Of a DNA stretch of 64,000 nt, positions 1 to 12,900 are shown piece after piece. The position numbers and the translations under genes are program-made. Location of the stretch: NCBI GenBank assembly GCA_947000775.1, contig CAMQGK010000637.1, positions 15,878,501-15,942,500 of the forward strand, in the 5' to 3' direction. Origin of the DNA: Pterois miles. Taxonomy: Eukaryota; Chordata; Actinopteri; Perciformes; Scorpaenidae. Position 1 is the first letter of the stretch, and every line of letters begins with the position of its first letter. The notes beneath the pieces are model-generated. The model had not been told where the DNA came from. It worked only from the letters and a program-made list of their open reading frames with translations, and made no database searches.

Positions 1-87
1 CTGCCGCAGAGAGTCTCTTTGGTTTGAGCTAAGCGTGGTTTTGCCGCTCACTTCCCGCCACTGTAGCCCACCATGACTGATCGCCAC
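1..87 (-). CDS. trpm2: trpm2 last coding exon, truncated by window edge
   Basis: Residues 1425-1453 so far (LQWREVSGKTTLSSNQRDSL), corresponding to human IRWQVVDRRIPLYANHKTLL near the C-terminus. No stop is reached by base 1. The acceptor is TCCGTCTCAG. Confidence 0.88.
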   Translation of the reverse strand, partial: MAISHGGLQWREVSGKTTLSSNQRDSLRQ

Positions 88-3000
88 CTGAGACGGAGAT
101 AATCACAGAACAATGAGTGGATATTCACTGTATCATGACCTGAATTTCATCTCCAAATATCACCCAAATGCAGAGGAAACAAATAATCCATCAGTCAAGT
201 TGTTCCTGTAAAACAATAAAATAAAAATAATGGTCTCACCATACTGTTGATGTCCACCATCACCTGGCTTGTTCTGTCCAGGTGAATATTCAGGACGGTG
301 GTTTCCACCCAGGCGTTATCTGTGTTCCTGCAGTCATCCACATAACCCTCAAACACCTAAAACACAGCAACACAGTCAGGATGAACAAGTTCCCCGATGT
401 CAGTGTCATGAAAAGCATATTAGGATACATCTGATTCATTTTAAACAGTAATCGAATCAACAGGTTAGATGCCTCACAACAAAATAAGGTGCTGACTAAT
501 TTAAGCTGACAAGAGCTTCAACTAAATGCAGAAGATTTTAGTGGTAGAAGACTTTGGTTTGATCAGATGTCTGAGATTTTTAGAGGAGGTCTTCTTGCTT
601 TTGTCCATCAATAGGTGTAGGCTAAATAATAGATACGGCTTTTAGTATGAAGCAGTCCAGTTCAACAACTCCACAAACTGCAGCTTCCAAAATCATCATA
701 GACGTAGTTGAATGTTTTACCTACATTTTACTTTCATTTTCATTTTATTGCAGGGCTGTTGTATCAGACTACATTAGTTTTAACTAATAACAGGACGTAA
801 TAAACTGACAACTGACTGTAGGATCTCTAGCTACAAAATTGGTTTCCTTAAATCTAGGGGCTATTTTTGATTCCCAATCAAGTCCACAAATCCGCTCAGA
901 TCATTAGGCATTTTTGGGCAAAAACTGCATAACAACCTTTCAGCATATTGTAATTCAAGTGTTCTGAGAGAAACTAGACTTCTGCACCTCGACATGTTTT
1001 CAGGCATTAAAAACAATCTAGTCCCTAATGGGAAACTGACCAATCACAGGTCATTTCACAGGAAGAGAGAGGGCGCATTCCCATTGGCTATGATTCAACT
1101 GGTGGGCAGTGCTTAGTATTTCCTCAGCTGTTCTCAACATGGTTGCCGGGTCACAAACGTTCTCATTTTACAGCTAAACAGTAACTACGAGATGTTTCTG
1201 TGAACATTTGAGGGGAGAAATAGACATTACAGTTGATTTATATTTGATCAGCGATCTGTGATCTGTGAGTGACAGCTGTTCAGAGATGGCAGACTCTAGC
1301 TCTGCTCTGATTGGTTGTTTTCCTCTGGTCTGTGAAATCTTGCAGATGTTATTAGGAACATTGGAGAACACAGAGGAACATGATTTTTTTTTTTCACAGT
1401 ACCTGTCTTATGTACTACTGTCAGGATATAGCCACCATTTTATGAAATAACTTTTTTAAATCATGCTTGCTACACGTCTAGTGTAGCCATCTAGTGGTGT
1501 GGTTGCAGAATGAAACCGACTGAGAACCCCTTCACTCACTCCTCCCTTTCTATGACTGCAGTAATGTGAGCCACGGAGTGCAAAACAGTGTTAACTCTGT
1601 TCGCCTCACTCAGTGGCCATCCTTACTATACTTTTAGGAGCAACAGAAGACCAACGGCAGCTGGCGGTACCATGGTTTCGTGCTCTGTAGCTCATATTAC
1701 TGCAGCTTCACAGGTGTGTTGGAGAACTATGGTGGCCTTCAGGTAATGTAAAAACGTTAAAGTCTAGAGCCAGGGTTTGGTTTGTTCACTACTGTAGAAA
1801 CATAGTGGAGCAACATGGCGGACTACATGACGAGGACCTGCTGCCTATGTAGATATGAGGGGCTCATTCTAAGCTAATGAAAACACAATGATTCTTAGTC
1901 TCAGATGAAAACATAGTTATGATTATTATAGATACTCAAGCTCTATACTCTATAAAGACAAACCAAAGTATTGAACAGACATACCTTTGTACCCTCTGAT
2001 ACTATTTCATTTATTTGTTCGTACAGCTTCTTCCCCATGGTTCTCTTAAGAGTCACTGGCAAGAGATCAGCAGACTGGACCAGTCCCTGAAGGGTTCAAG
2101 ACCACAACAGAAAGGTACATTTATTTGCTCAAAAAGTTAAGAACCAGCTGAAGTCAACAAACAGCGGGACTCACCCCAGGTAAAGCCAAGGTTCCCTGGC
2201 TCTCATCCCAAACCACCAGGTACTCCAAAACTGATCTCTCACTGTCTCGCCAGCTAAAAGAAAATTAATGTTCAAAGTCACAGATCAGGCCATGTAATCC
2301 AGTGGTGTAACAGCTGTTTTAAAGGACATGGGAGGACCTACCGTGTCAGCACGAGGTCTACATTCAGATTTGGACCAAGACGGCTCAGTGCACCTCGTCC
2401 CCTGATGCCTGTCCTCCCTCCTGGGTTTCTAATGGCATATTAGTTACTCATCAGACATCAAGACGTGCTTGTAAAGCTACAGTAAGAGCTAGTTGATGCC
2501 ATGTGTATCTTATCTAGTATCATACTGTACCTGTAATTATCTATGTCTGATTCTGATCTGTAGGGAGAAAGAATAAATGAAACATAAGAGATAGGTAGCC
2601 TTGTAATGAGATAGTGGAACCAGCGTTAGGTCAGACAGGTTAGATAAATATTGTAGATATGTTTTTATATTTATTTTGGTAAGTTTTAAAGAGGGCTTAC
2701 TATGTGTTTGTGCTTTCCCCCTTTCGTCTAGTGTGTTATGTATATCATTTTTGCATGTTAAAGGGCTGCCAAGTTACAAAACCCAAAGTCCAAGCCAAAG
2801 GGAGTTATTCTCCCCCACAGAAAAACTGCTCCTGACCTGCCTGAAATGCCTTGATTGAAGTCCTGCCCTTTTCTTCAGTAATGTGATGATGCCACCAAGT
2901 AAAACATTTGCATAATATTTCCTAGCAGCTAGTTTGGCATACCCTCAAACAAAGCTAGTTAGAGCGGAGGAGTAATTGTTTTTAGAACATTAATGCATGT

Positions 3001-6000
3001 AAACGTGTTCTAGTAGACACCCCAAATACAAGTATGCACCTGAAAATTAGCACAATTGGTCCTTTTTATAGGAAAATCTTTTGTTATCTTGACAAAAACA
3101 CACAATAACTTGTCTTAGGTGCACATGCAGTATGTATATAACACACCAAGACTAATAGCAACAAAACATCATGCATGCTCTAATCTTGGCAAAGACATAC
3201 CCGTCCACATGGTCCCCACTGTCTTCAGAGGCGTAATAAGCTGGCATGTATGAACTGAAGCTGACCTGAAAAAAAGAGGACATGAAAATAATCTGGATCT
3301 GATGTTTTGAGAACCAGCAGGTGGTTTTGGGGTGGAAATTTGTGTAACATACCTCCCATGGCACCTTCTCCTCAGGCACAGGGAAACGTGTGACTTTGCT
3401 GTTTGGGTAGTGAAACTGACGGGCGTTCACATGGAACCTGTCTTCTTTCTCTAACGTATTTCTCAAAGTGTCGGGGGACTCGTCTGTTGTAGTCCATGCT
3501 GCAGGGAAGAATAAAAGTGAGCACAAAGCAAGAGGAGATTTACATTTGATATCTTAACAGTAATAATTGATGAGGAGGGTGGCTGCTGACCAGGTTGTGG
3601 TTCTTTTGATGTAAAACCCCGACATTTCAGACTGTCCATAATCCACTGCAGGGCCTTGGTTGACTGGATGACCTGATGAGACAAAATAAGGTCAAACACC
3701 TCTGGTGGCTGCTTAGACAATGTTGAAGATGACCGATTTTCCACCGAGGACATCAGGAGAGAAAACATATCAAGAAGTGTTTCATCTATTTTCTGCATTG
3801 TGCCTTCAGTGTAGTGTGAAATGTACAGGTGCCAAATCAGGGATAACCAAAAATCAGGTCACAACCTGCTCCTCTAGTCGAATCAGTCTTTGCACCATGG
3901 CAGCAGAGCCCGTCTCCTCTTCCCTCTCCAGTCGATCAGACATGGTGGTAACCCTCAGGAAACAGACAAGCACAGTGTCACTCCCAGACTGTTTACTTGT
4001 TTAGTTTATGGTCTCAATCGCAAGTTTCAAGTCTTCTTCAATACAGCATGATGTTCATTTAGTAAATTATGGTCCCATAGACAACTGTACTCTAGAGGAT
4101 TGCTATGCAGCTACATTGCGCTACATTTGGGATTTTTACTTTTGCGCTGTGTCCAGGATGCGTCGCTCCATGCTCTGGCTCTGCTCCTGCTGTGTGGACA
4201 GAAGGTATCGGTCCTTCATCAAGGCCTCCCAGGACAACAGCTCCTCTTCCTCCACCTGAGGAAGCTCACTCTCTGAAAATCACCATCAGATTCTTAGTCA
4301 CTACCTCATTCAGTACTGTGCATGTGTGTCAGAGGTCGACTGATGTGTTTTTTTATGGCTGATGCCAATGCTGATTTTTTTAATTTTTAATTTTTTTCCC
4401 TCCATCTGATAAAATATAACAGCTTAATAATAGCACAAATACACAAAATTTTTCAACTTCAGTAAACATTTATTAAATAACACCTTTGGTCTGCCTCTCG
4501 AATCTACATTTTGTGTCTGCACTGCAGTGCACTTATATATTTTTTAAAAATAATGTATAAACTAACAGGTAATCAAAAAAACTAAACTTAAATAAACTTT
4601 TGGATGAAAAAAATAAAGTTTTAGTGCACGTAGCAGCATTTATCACAGATGGAGATAAGTTACTAGGATTTTTTTAAATTCAGGGTTTGATTCCCACTCC
4701 TCTCTGTATTTCTGTGTTCAGTCTAGACTGAGACATGATGAGCTAGCCAGCTACAAGTAGAGAGGAAGTCTACTATAAGCGTAGGCAGGAATAAATAAGT
4801 CAACACTTACTGAAATCTGTGCTTCTGATGGGCGTCCGGCACAGAACCGTGTTCCTAATGAAGAGGTAAAGATGGCTGAAGATGATGAAGGGAGGAGGGG
4901 CTGTAGGGCGGCTGTGGTACTCCTTGATTAGCTCGTATCTTTGAAACTTCCATATCCTGTCTGTGTTTTCCTGAACTTCCTCGAACGTAAAGCTGTGCAG
5001 GAACACAAAGAGAGGCTGAGGATGATGAGGGAGCACTGGTTACATAGTGGTATTACAAGGTATTAGCGTCTAAGCTGTCACAGAGAAAAGCTCATATTAA
5101 AACTGAAATAAGACACAAAGATGTGGAGAACTCACTTGAAGATGGCAATGAGGAGGTTGAGCAGCAGGATGTTGGCAAAGAGCAAGTAAACACAAAGCAT
5201 GATGATGGTGAGCCATTCGGGGAAGGCTGGCATTTGGTTTTCATTCAGCACAGGACACTTGGGCTTCAAGGGATCGGTGCCGTTCATGCTGCAGGAGTCA
5301 ATGTCAAATGCAGCATCTGCAGAGGGCAAACGCTAGAGTGAAGGTATTGATATATGATACCAGAAAACCTAAATTATCCACTGGTACTTTATGGAAAGGA
5401 GGCTAAATAATGCTCCAAAGTTGGGCAAAATTTTGGTGAGGAAAAACTGGCACAGACATTTTTAAAGGGGTCCACTGACTTCTGATCTCAAGACCTCATA
5501 TGAATGAAAATGGTTCTATGGGTACCAAAACGTCAGCGTTTTGACCACAAAGAAGATAAAACTATTTTCCATTTCCACTGACTCACAATCAATATTTGTG
5601 GGAAAATCCCCAAATATGATGCGATACGGCTCATAAACTGCCCCACGGACAATCCAGTCCAGCCGGTTGTCGTTGTGGATGAGGATGCCTTGTTTGGCCA
5701 CACCGTACGCCACCACCCAGATACTCAGCAGGAACATGAAGAAGAACATATCCATCATCTGGAGGACAAACAGACGTCAGTTAAGGCTAAAAACACTGAA
5801 AAATGTGGACACATTTGAATACTGCAACCGGTTACATGTAATGTATGTACAATGGAGACTTTATTTCTGGTGGGTGACATTTATATGGCTACGTTTCTTA
5901 AATCTAAAACTTCAGAAAGTTAGATTTGTCAGTCTGCTTCGCCCAGCGTCAACTAGGATCGTCTCCATCTCACCCGCGACCCTGAGTAATAATAATAGAA

Positions 6001-9000
6001 CTGATAAAGGATGGATGTTTTCTTTAGCCCAGATGTCAAGCAAACATCACACTTCAGCAGATGTCCAAGTCATTCCTCTCCCACTCATGTTTACCTGTTG
6101 TCTACCTGTAACCATCTCAACAAATGCCCGTACAGGCAGCCTGCATTTTGGTTTCCTTGGAAATGGTACAAGACCTCTTGCGAGCAGTCTTGGACTGATT
6201 GTTTTGGTCTGCGCCAGAGTATAATGTAGATTTGAGAAGGCACCCTAAAGCGTCACATCTATAAGTGATTACATATATAACAGTGAGAAGTTTCAGTGTT
6301 TAAATGGTTGCCCTGTTGCTCTACGTCTCACCTCTGTGCAGATAATGTGCAGTAATGAGGTTTGACTGACTCTGTGGGAGCAAACAGACCAGCTGCAACA
6401 CTTTGTTCCAAAACACCTCTCATTTAACACAAACATTCACATATTCATCTGCAGACACCAGATGGAGGCCCAGCGATGCAGAAGCCTCTTTTTGTATTAG
6501 ATAAAAGGTGTTTTGGAGCATAGCATTTAGTGCTCTGCAGTTGCTCCCACATTACATCAGGTCGGCATTCATTACATTTGTATTTGAGCCTCTCACCATC
6601 CTCCTGACTATGATGATCTTGGGTCCCAGGGTTCTACTGATGGTGAAGATCGCCATGAGACGGAGGCAGAAGACCACAAAGTCGATGCAGAGGACGATTT
6701 TACCTGCGTAGAACAGCTCAGTCGTCAGCCTGAAATGGAAAAACTTGGTGATTTATAAATAACCAAGAGGGTGGAGGTCATTTCCATGGCTTTGAATGAT
6801 TGTCTGGGAGGAAGGAAACATACCTAAATGCAAGGCCGATAATAAAGAGGAGGATGGACAGAACATCTAATATATTCCACAGCTCGTTGATGTACATCTT
6901 TGCTTTCTTACGAAACCCAAAGCCATCGGGATCATGAAAGAGCTGAGATAGAAAAGACAAATTGTCTATAGTTTAGTGATGTCAATATTTCTTTGCATAA
7001 AAGCAGCAATAATTTACATCCCGGCTGCACTCTCTCACCTGTCTGACCTCCTCACACACCAGAGAGAGCAGCCAGATGTAGACCAGCACCTCCCCAGGAG
7101 AGGGCATAGCCTGGAAGTCGATCATCAGCACCACAGCAAACAGGAAGAGGAAGGCGAAGTAAGACACGATGTTCCAGTAAAACTTGACCTGCGGAGAGCT
7201 GTACAGGTGGACCAGCCTGGACCAGCTGCCCAGAGGCTTCAGTCGCTGCAGGCTGGAGTAGATGCTGTGGACAGAAAGGTTACTGGGGATCAGAGACATT
7301 TGAGACACTTATTTCTTGCTTTTCCCTAACTGACTTGCAACATCACTACTTTTAGAGTAACAAAAATGTAAAATGTTAAATTGTATAAACTCACTACAGT
7401 CTCTTGTTGAGAGGAAATGCTCACATAGTCAGAAAGAATTGTTTTTTTTCAGTGAAGAGGGTCATTTACTGTTATTGTATTAAAAGCTGCCTGTCTACTT
7501 ACAGGTTACGAGAATTAGTTCGAAGTGTACTTCCTGTTACTGTCTCCACTGTCTTGATCTCCTCGTTCTTCTCAGCTTCTCTCTGAATAACTTCATCACG
7601 TCTGAGGAGAATAACAACTCATTAAGTAACCATAACACCTTTGAACATTGCTATAGATCTAATACAAGCAGTAGCACAAATTTGTTAATACATTTCTTGA
7701 CCAACAAAAATTCTAAGTCGAGTAACGACTGATTTAATCGACGGATCTGTAAAACTGAGTTTCTCCACAAAGAATCACATAAAAGCACCACTTTAAATCT
7801 TGTGTTTACCAGAGATGTGCTCATAAGTTTCTTAGAAATAAGTCATTCAAAATTAAAAAAAAAAAAACATAAAAATGACTATTCAACTAAAGAAATCTCA
7901 GTCAAATAAAACCAAAACATCCTGACTAAGAGGGAGCAGCCCTAACATTCAGATATTAAAAGACAAAGAACATGAATCAGTTAAAGTTATCAAAGAATAC
8001 AGTAAAAGAGATCTTGCTGCCACCACATAGTATCAAATAAATACCAATGCAAATACATGTGTGTATTTTTCTAAGCTATAAACCACTACTATTACACCAA
8101 ATGTGTGCATCGATAATGAATGTTATTACTCTTTTTTACTGTATGTATCAGGGCTGACACAATATCAGATTTTCAGCTATAGAAATATTATAAACAATGA
8201 ATAGAATATTAGAGAAAACAGTTACCCTATACTATCAGTCAAATTCATATTTAACTTTGTTTATTGTGCATTTTGTCTCTTTTTTGGTAAATTAATTACA
8301 CTGGTATGTGCGTGGGGCATCGGAGGAGAAGAGAACAGAAAGACACAGAAATGATTTAAGATACACTGGATTATTTACACAATATTAACCTATGTCTATT
8401 ATTAACCTGATATCAATATTTCATTTTTAATATATCACGTTTATTGTCAATACCGGTACATCGCAACACCTCTAGTATGTACACTGTAACAGAAACACCT
8501 TAAACTTTATTCAGCAGAAGTAATAGGAACTATATTGACTCTTCTGCACAACAGCTTCACACCTCCTTGACATGCTGTCATATAACTAAGTCCTAAACTT
8601 TATGAAGTAAAATTTTCCAGACTGTCTCTCAAGTAGGAACGCCGCCAGTCTTTTGGCAAACGACGGAGCTGCAGAACCGAAACTCCTTTATGACATTGAT
8701 ATGAATTTTTATTCCTGTGATTAAAGGGTAGGCATAAAAAGCATAAAACTACTGTCAGTTTTAGTATCCCTGGCAGCTTTATTGTCTTAGGTTTATATGA
8801 CTACATCATGAGGCTTTAGATGTCTTGGCTGCTATATTACCATCACTGGCCAGAAGGATGTGATGGGAATTGTGTTTTGCAGCATGTAATCTGAATGAAA
8901 TATAATCTGAATGAAATGTAATCTGAATGAAATATAATCTTATAGTTTTCAAATCTTTAAGAAACAGATGTTGTAAGCATTTATGATATTGCAAAGCATG

Positions 9001-9824
9001 GGAGAAGAGCTTAGATTTCACCTACAGTATGTATTAGATTAGCTTCAGGGGATGTTGACACCTGGCATGAACAGGTGTTTTATGGTTGTCTGTACTACGT
9101 TATAGGGCTGTTTGTCACTCATTGCAGGGCACTCATTCCCTACGAGTGACGTAATGCATGCATGCATTAAATAGCTTTAGGAGAATTGACAAATATTGTG
9201 TTTTAGCATTCTGTTGCCTCTCCCTCATCACTATAGACACTGACTTCGATAAGATGGCTGCTCTCACAGGTTCACACATATAACTGAAATGACTCACCTG
9301 AAAACCAGAAAGCCAGTGTAGATAAGAGGGAAGAAGACCATGCAGATCAACACTCTCCACACTGGGTTGTCCACTGAGAGCTCACCACACCAGATCTGTG
9401 TCAGAAGAGCCTTGAAGACAGACATGTTACCAGACTGAATCTGCAGCGGTTAATGTTGCTGATATTAAATACTCATAACTCATATCTAGGTAAAAATGAG
9501 CGTCTAATTCATCAGGTTAAATTCACTGATCAGATTTTATACTCCGAAAAGTTTTGTTTCTTTTATGTTACAGTGCAAAGAGATGGCAATTTCTTCTTTT
9601 CTCAAAATTTCAAGACTCCTGAGTTCTAAAATTGTTGAAACAAAAAATCTCCTTAAGATAAATTTGAAAGTTACCTGAACACCTGACTGAGCTACAAAGC
9701 TTTTATCGTCAGCCTCCAGTGCCAGCCTCAGGCACGTCGTCCTTCCCCAATACGGAGAAGCACGAACCAGCAACTTCCGAGCTCGCTCTTCGTCACAGTT
9801 GTGGCACTCACCGAACACACCTGG

Positions 9825-9916
<92 letters not shown>

Positions 9917-12900
9917 GACAAACCTTGTAGCATCCCTATATTTCACATCAGTAATATGTCTGTAGTATCATACCAATGGCGTGCTTCTCATAGTGATTGG
10001 CGAGCTCTTGCATTTCCTGTGCCTCATCTGCATCGCTTCCTTCCTCTGCCATAGTCTTCAGGATCTTACTGGCGGCCAGAGCAGCAGACATGCAGTCTCT
10101 ACACTGTGCACATGCAGATACAGACAAGGAAGATGCAGCGGCACACACACAAACATCTATGTTCAAACTTGTCTGTATAAGTGATTTGATTACCTGTTCC
10201 CAGGCAATCTCAGCCAGCTCCCTGTTGTTCTGGACGATAGCCCAGAGGAAGAGGTCTCTGCCGGGGTCCGTCTGTGTTTCAGCTTCGTCCTCCCTGAGTG
10301 GAGCTTGGGAAGCCGTCGAACTTTTAGACAGCTGGATGAAAAGTGAAGGAAAGATTTGCAAAAAGTGCAGGTTTATGGATGCAGCCATAAGTCCAGATCC
10401 TCCCAAGGCTTGGATATGTCATATTTAATAAATAGATAAACTGAATTTGATTTAAGGGTAACTCATACTGCAGCGTTAAAACAATTCACACAAAAATACA
10501 CCAACCATAAATAAATTATAATTTTAGCTAACTGTTCAATTATACCTCCTCTAAAATTTATTTTCCAACAATTCTGATGGGAAAATACTGAATCCTTCAT
10601 CCCTTTATCTATTTGTTGGCCTAAAAGTAGTCTTGTCTTGATGTATTCGTTTTGTTTTTTTCTAATGAAAAGCAGAGTAGACTGATTTTATTATTTTTCA
10701 GTGGGTTTTATTTTCAATCTTGTGTTATGCATTCTCTGTACTCTATTTCATCTTATTCCCATTTAATTCTATCTTTTATAATGGGTTTCTTTTGCACTTT
10801 TTCTCGATGAATGTAATGTTGTCAACTATTGAACTAATTGCTGACTATTTTTTTATAATTGATTCCAGGGTTGTTTTTTTAAAGGGTCAAAAGTCTCTGA
10901 TTGCAGCCTCTCAGATGTAAATATTTTCTGGTTTCTTTACTCCTCTGTGACAGTAAAATGAATATCTTTGAATTGTGGAGAAAACAAGACATTTGAGAAT
11001 GTCGTCTTAGGCTTTGGCAAACACTGAACAACATTTTTAACCATTTTAAAGACTAAACAACTAACTAATTTATAAAGATCAATATAATCAACAGCAAAAT
11101 CAGTCGACAGTGAAAATAATTGCTAGCTGCAGCCCTAGTGGAATAAAACTCCTGGTTACCAGAATGAATACAGAGAACATGATGTCAGCGTCTTAAATGT
11201 CACAGCTCTAACATATTAATGTGTTTAAACATATTAATATATTTAGCAGGTTTGTATACTGTGGTATTGAAGCACTTAGTTCTGGTTGTCAAACTTCATT
11301 CATTCAGCTGATGGATGAACAAACTTACTGATACAGATGTTTCCTCCATGGACATGTTGAAGTGGTAAGCCATGGTGGAGGGAGGGTAGAGGGCCTTGGT
11401 GAAACTGCCCAGCAGGTGGCGCACCTCGTCAGACACGTGAGTCATGGAGATCATTTCTCCCTGCCCTGAGTGAGCTCTGGGCCTGATGCGGAGCGCTTTC
11501 CTCCTGCTGCGACAAGCGCTGTGGACCCGCTTGGCCAGCTTGCGGAGAAAGATGCAGCTGGGCAGCTGTTTGTAGAGCTCACACAGAGTTTCCTCGTCCT
11601 GCAGGAAATCCCTCAGACTCACGCCGTTCTCCAGCAGCAGACTCACAAACTGAGGCTTGTTGCCGACCAGGGCTGAGAACATGGCCCAGTGGAGGTCACT
11701 GGACTGGATGGGAACAAGCAAGAACACTGCAGTTTTCAGAGGAACACATTTCTCTAATTTATAGTGGAATAGTTGGATGTTGAGGTTATCATGCAGGGAG
11801 GAGTATTCAAAATTACACACTTAGTAGACCACATAAACACTCACAACAAACTGACCGGACACAAGTGCAATAACAAACACATATGTGCAATTATATCATC
11901 TGCTCAAATTATAGTAACTGGACAATTATTTACTGATATGCTGGAAACATTTTAGCTTTAATTTTCTATTATGTATATACTATTTTATTTTATTTGTATT
12001 AATACTGTTTTAAATCTATGCTTCTTGTTTATTGAACTATCCACTTTGCTGCTGTAATATGTGAATTTCTCCACTGTGGGACTAATAAAGGAATATCTTA
12101 TCTTATCTTATGTAAAGTGATTGGGATAGCAGTGTAGAGAGAAAGATAATCTTTTATGATGATACTATTCATACAGTTTTATGATTCAATAGTTCACTGC
12201 CTCTCGTGTCATAAAAGGTTTATGGTACAACGTTTTAGCGTTATGCTGCTATTGGTTGAAATCTCTGCAATAGAAATTATCATAGGACCTGGATCTCTTC
12301 CCATGGTTTCCTAGTCAGTCTATTACACAGCCATATCTTGATAAAGACAAGACGGGTTGCAACCATAGACTGGATATAAAGATGGACGACGCATCTCCAC
12401 TTCCTCCTACTGTACAGAAGTGATGCAAAGATATCCCGGATACGGGAGCTGCCATCTTGAGATTTTGAAATCATTTGGAGCCAGAGTCTGCGCAGCAGTG
12501 ATTGAGCAGTGGAGCCTTGGTGTCGAGGTAAACTGCCCGAACCAATCATGTGTCAATCATGGCTGCAGCTTGTCAGCGAGAGACACGCAGCTGTCAATCA
12601 TGACATGACATGACTTTTTATAGGATCAAATAATTTAAATATAATAATAATAACAATAATAATAATAATAATAATAATAAAACAACAATAATTAAAACCA
12701 AACTTATCAGAAAAATTTGCGCTTGAACAAACATCAGCTTGATAAGAACTACCTAAAATAACAGAAACCATCTTTGGGAAATTTATTTTGACGTACTTTG
12801 ACTTTTTAGTTTGGTCCTTGTCCCATCAGCTAACATGGAAGGGGTGGGCTTTATGACCCATACTGCGGCCAGCCACCAGGGGCGATCAAGATGTTTTTGG

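Noticed and set aside
5123..5341. Plus-strand ORF over trpm2 exon 21
   Set aside because: Antisense shadow of the conserved S6 exon.
9537..10054. Long ORFs made of alternating Cys-Val or His-Thr across the CA repeat
   Set aside because: Pure dinucleotide translation; the real content is a microsatellite next to trpm2 exon 14. The same applies to 25987-26431, 35028-35470, 46314-46784 and 48112-48554.
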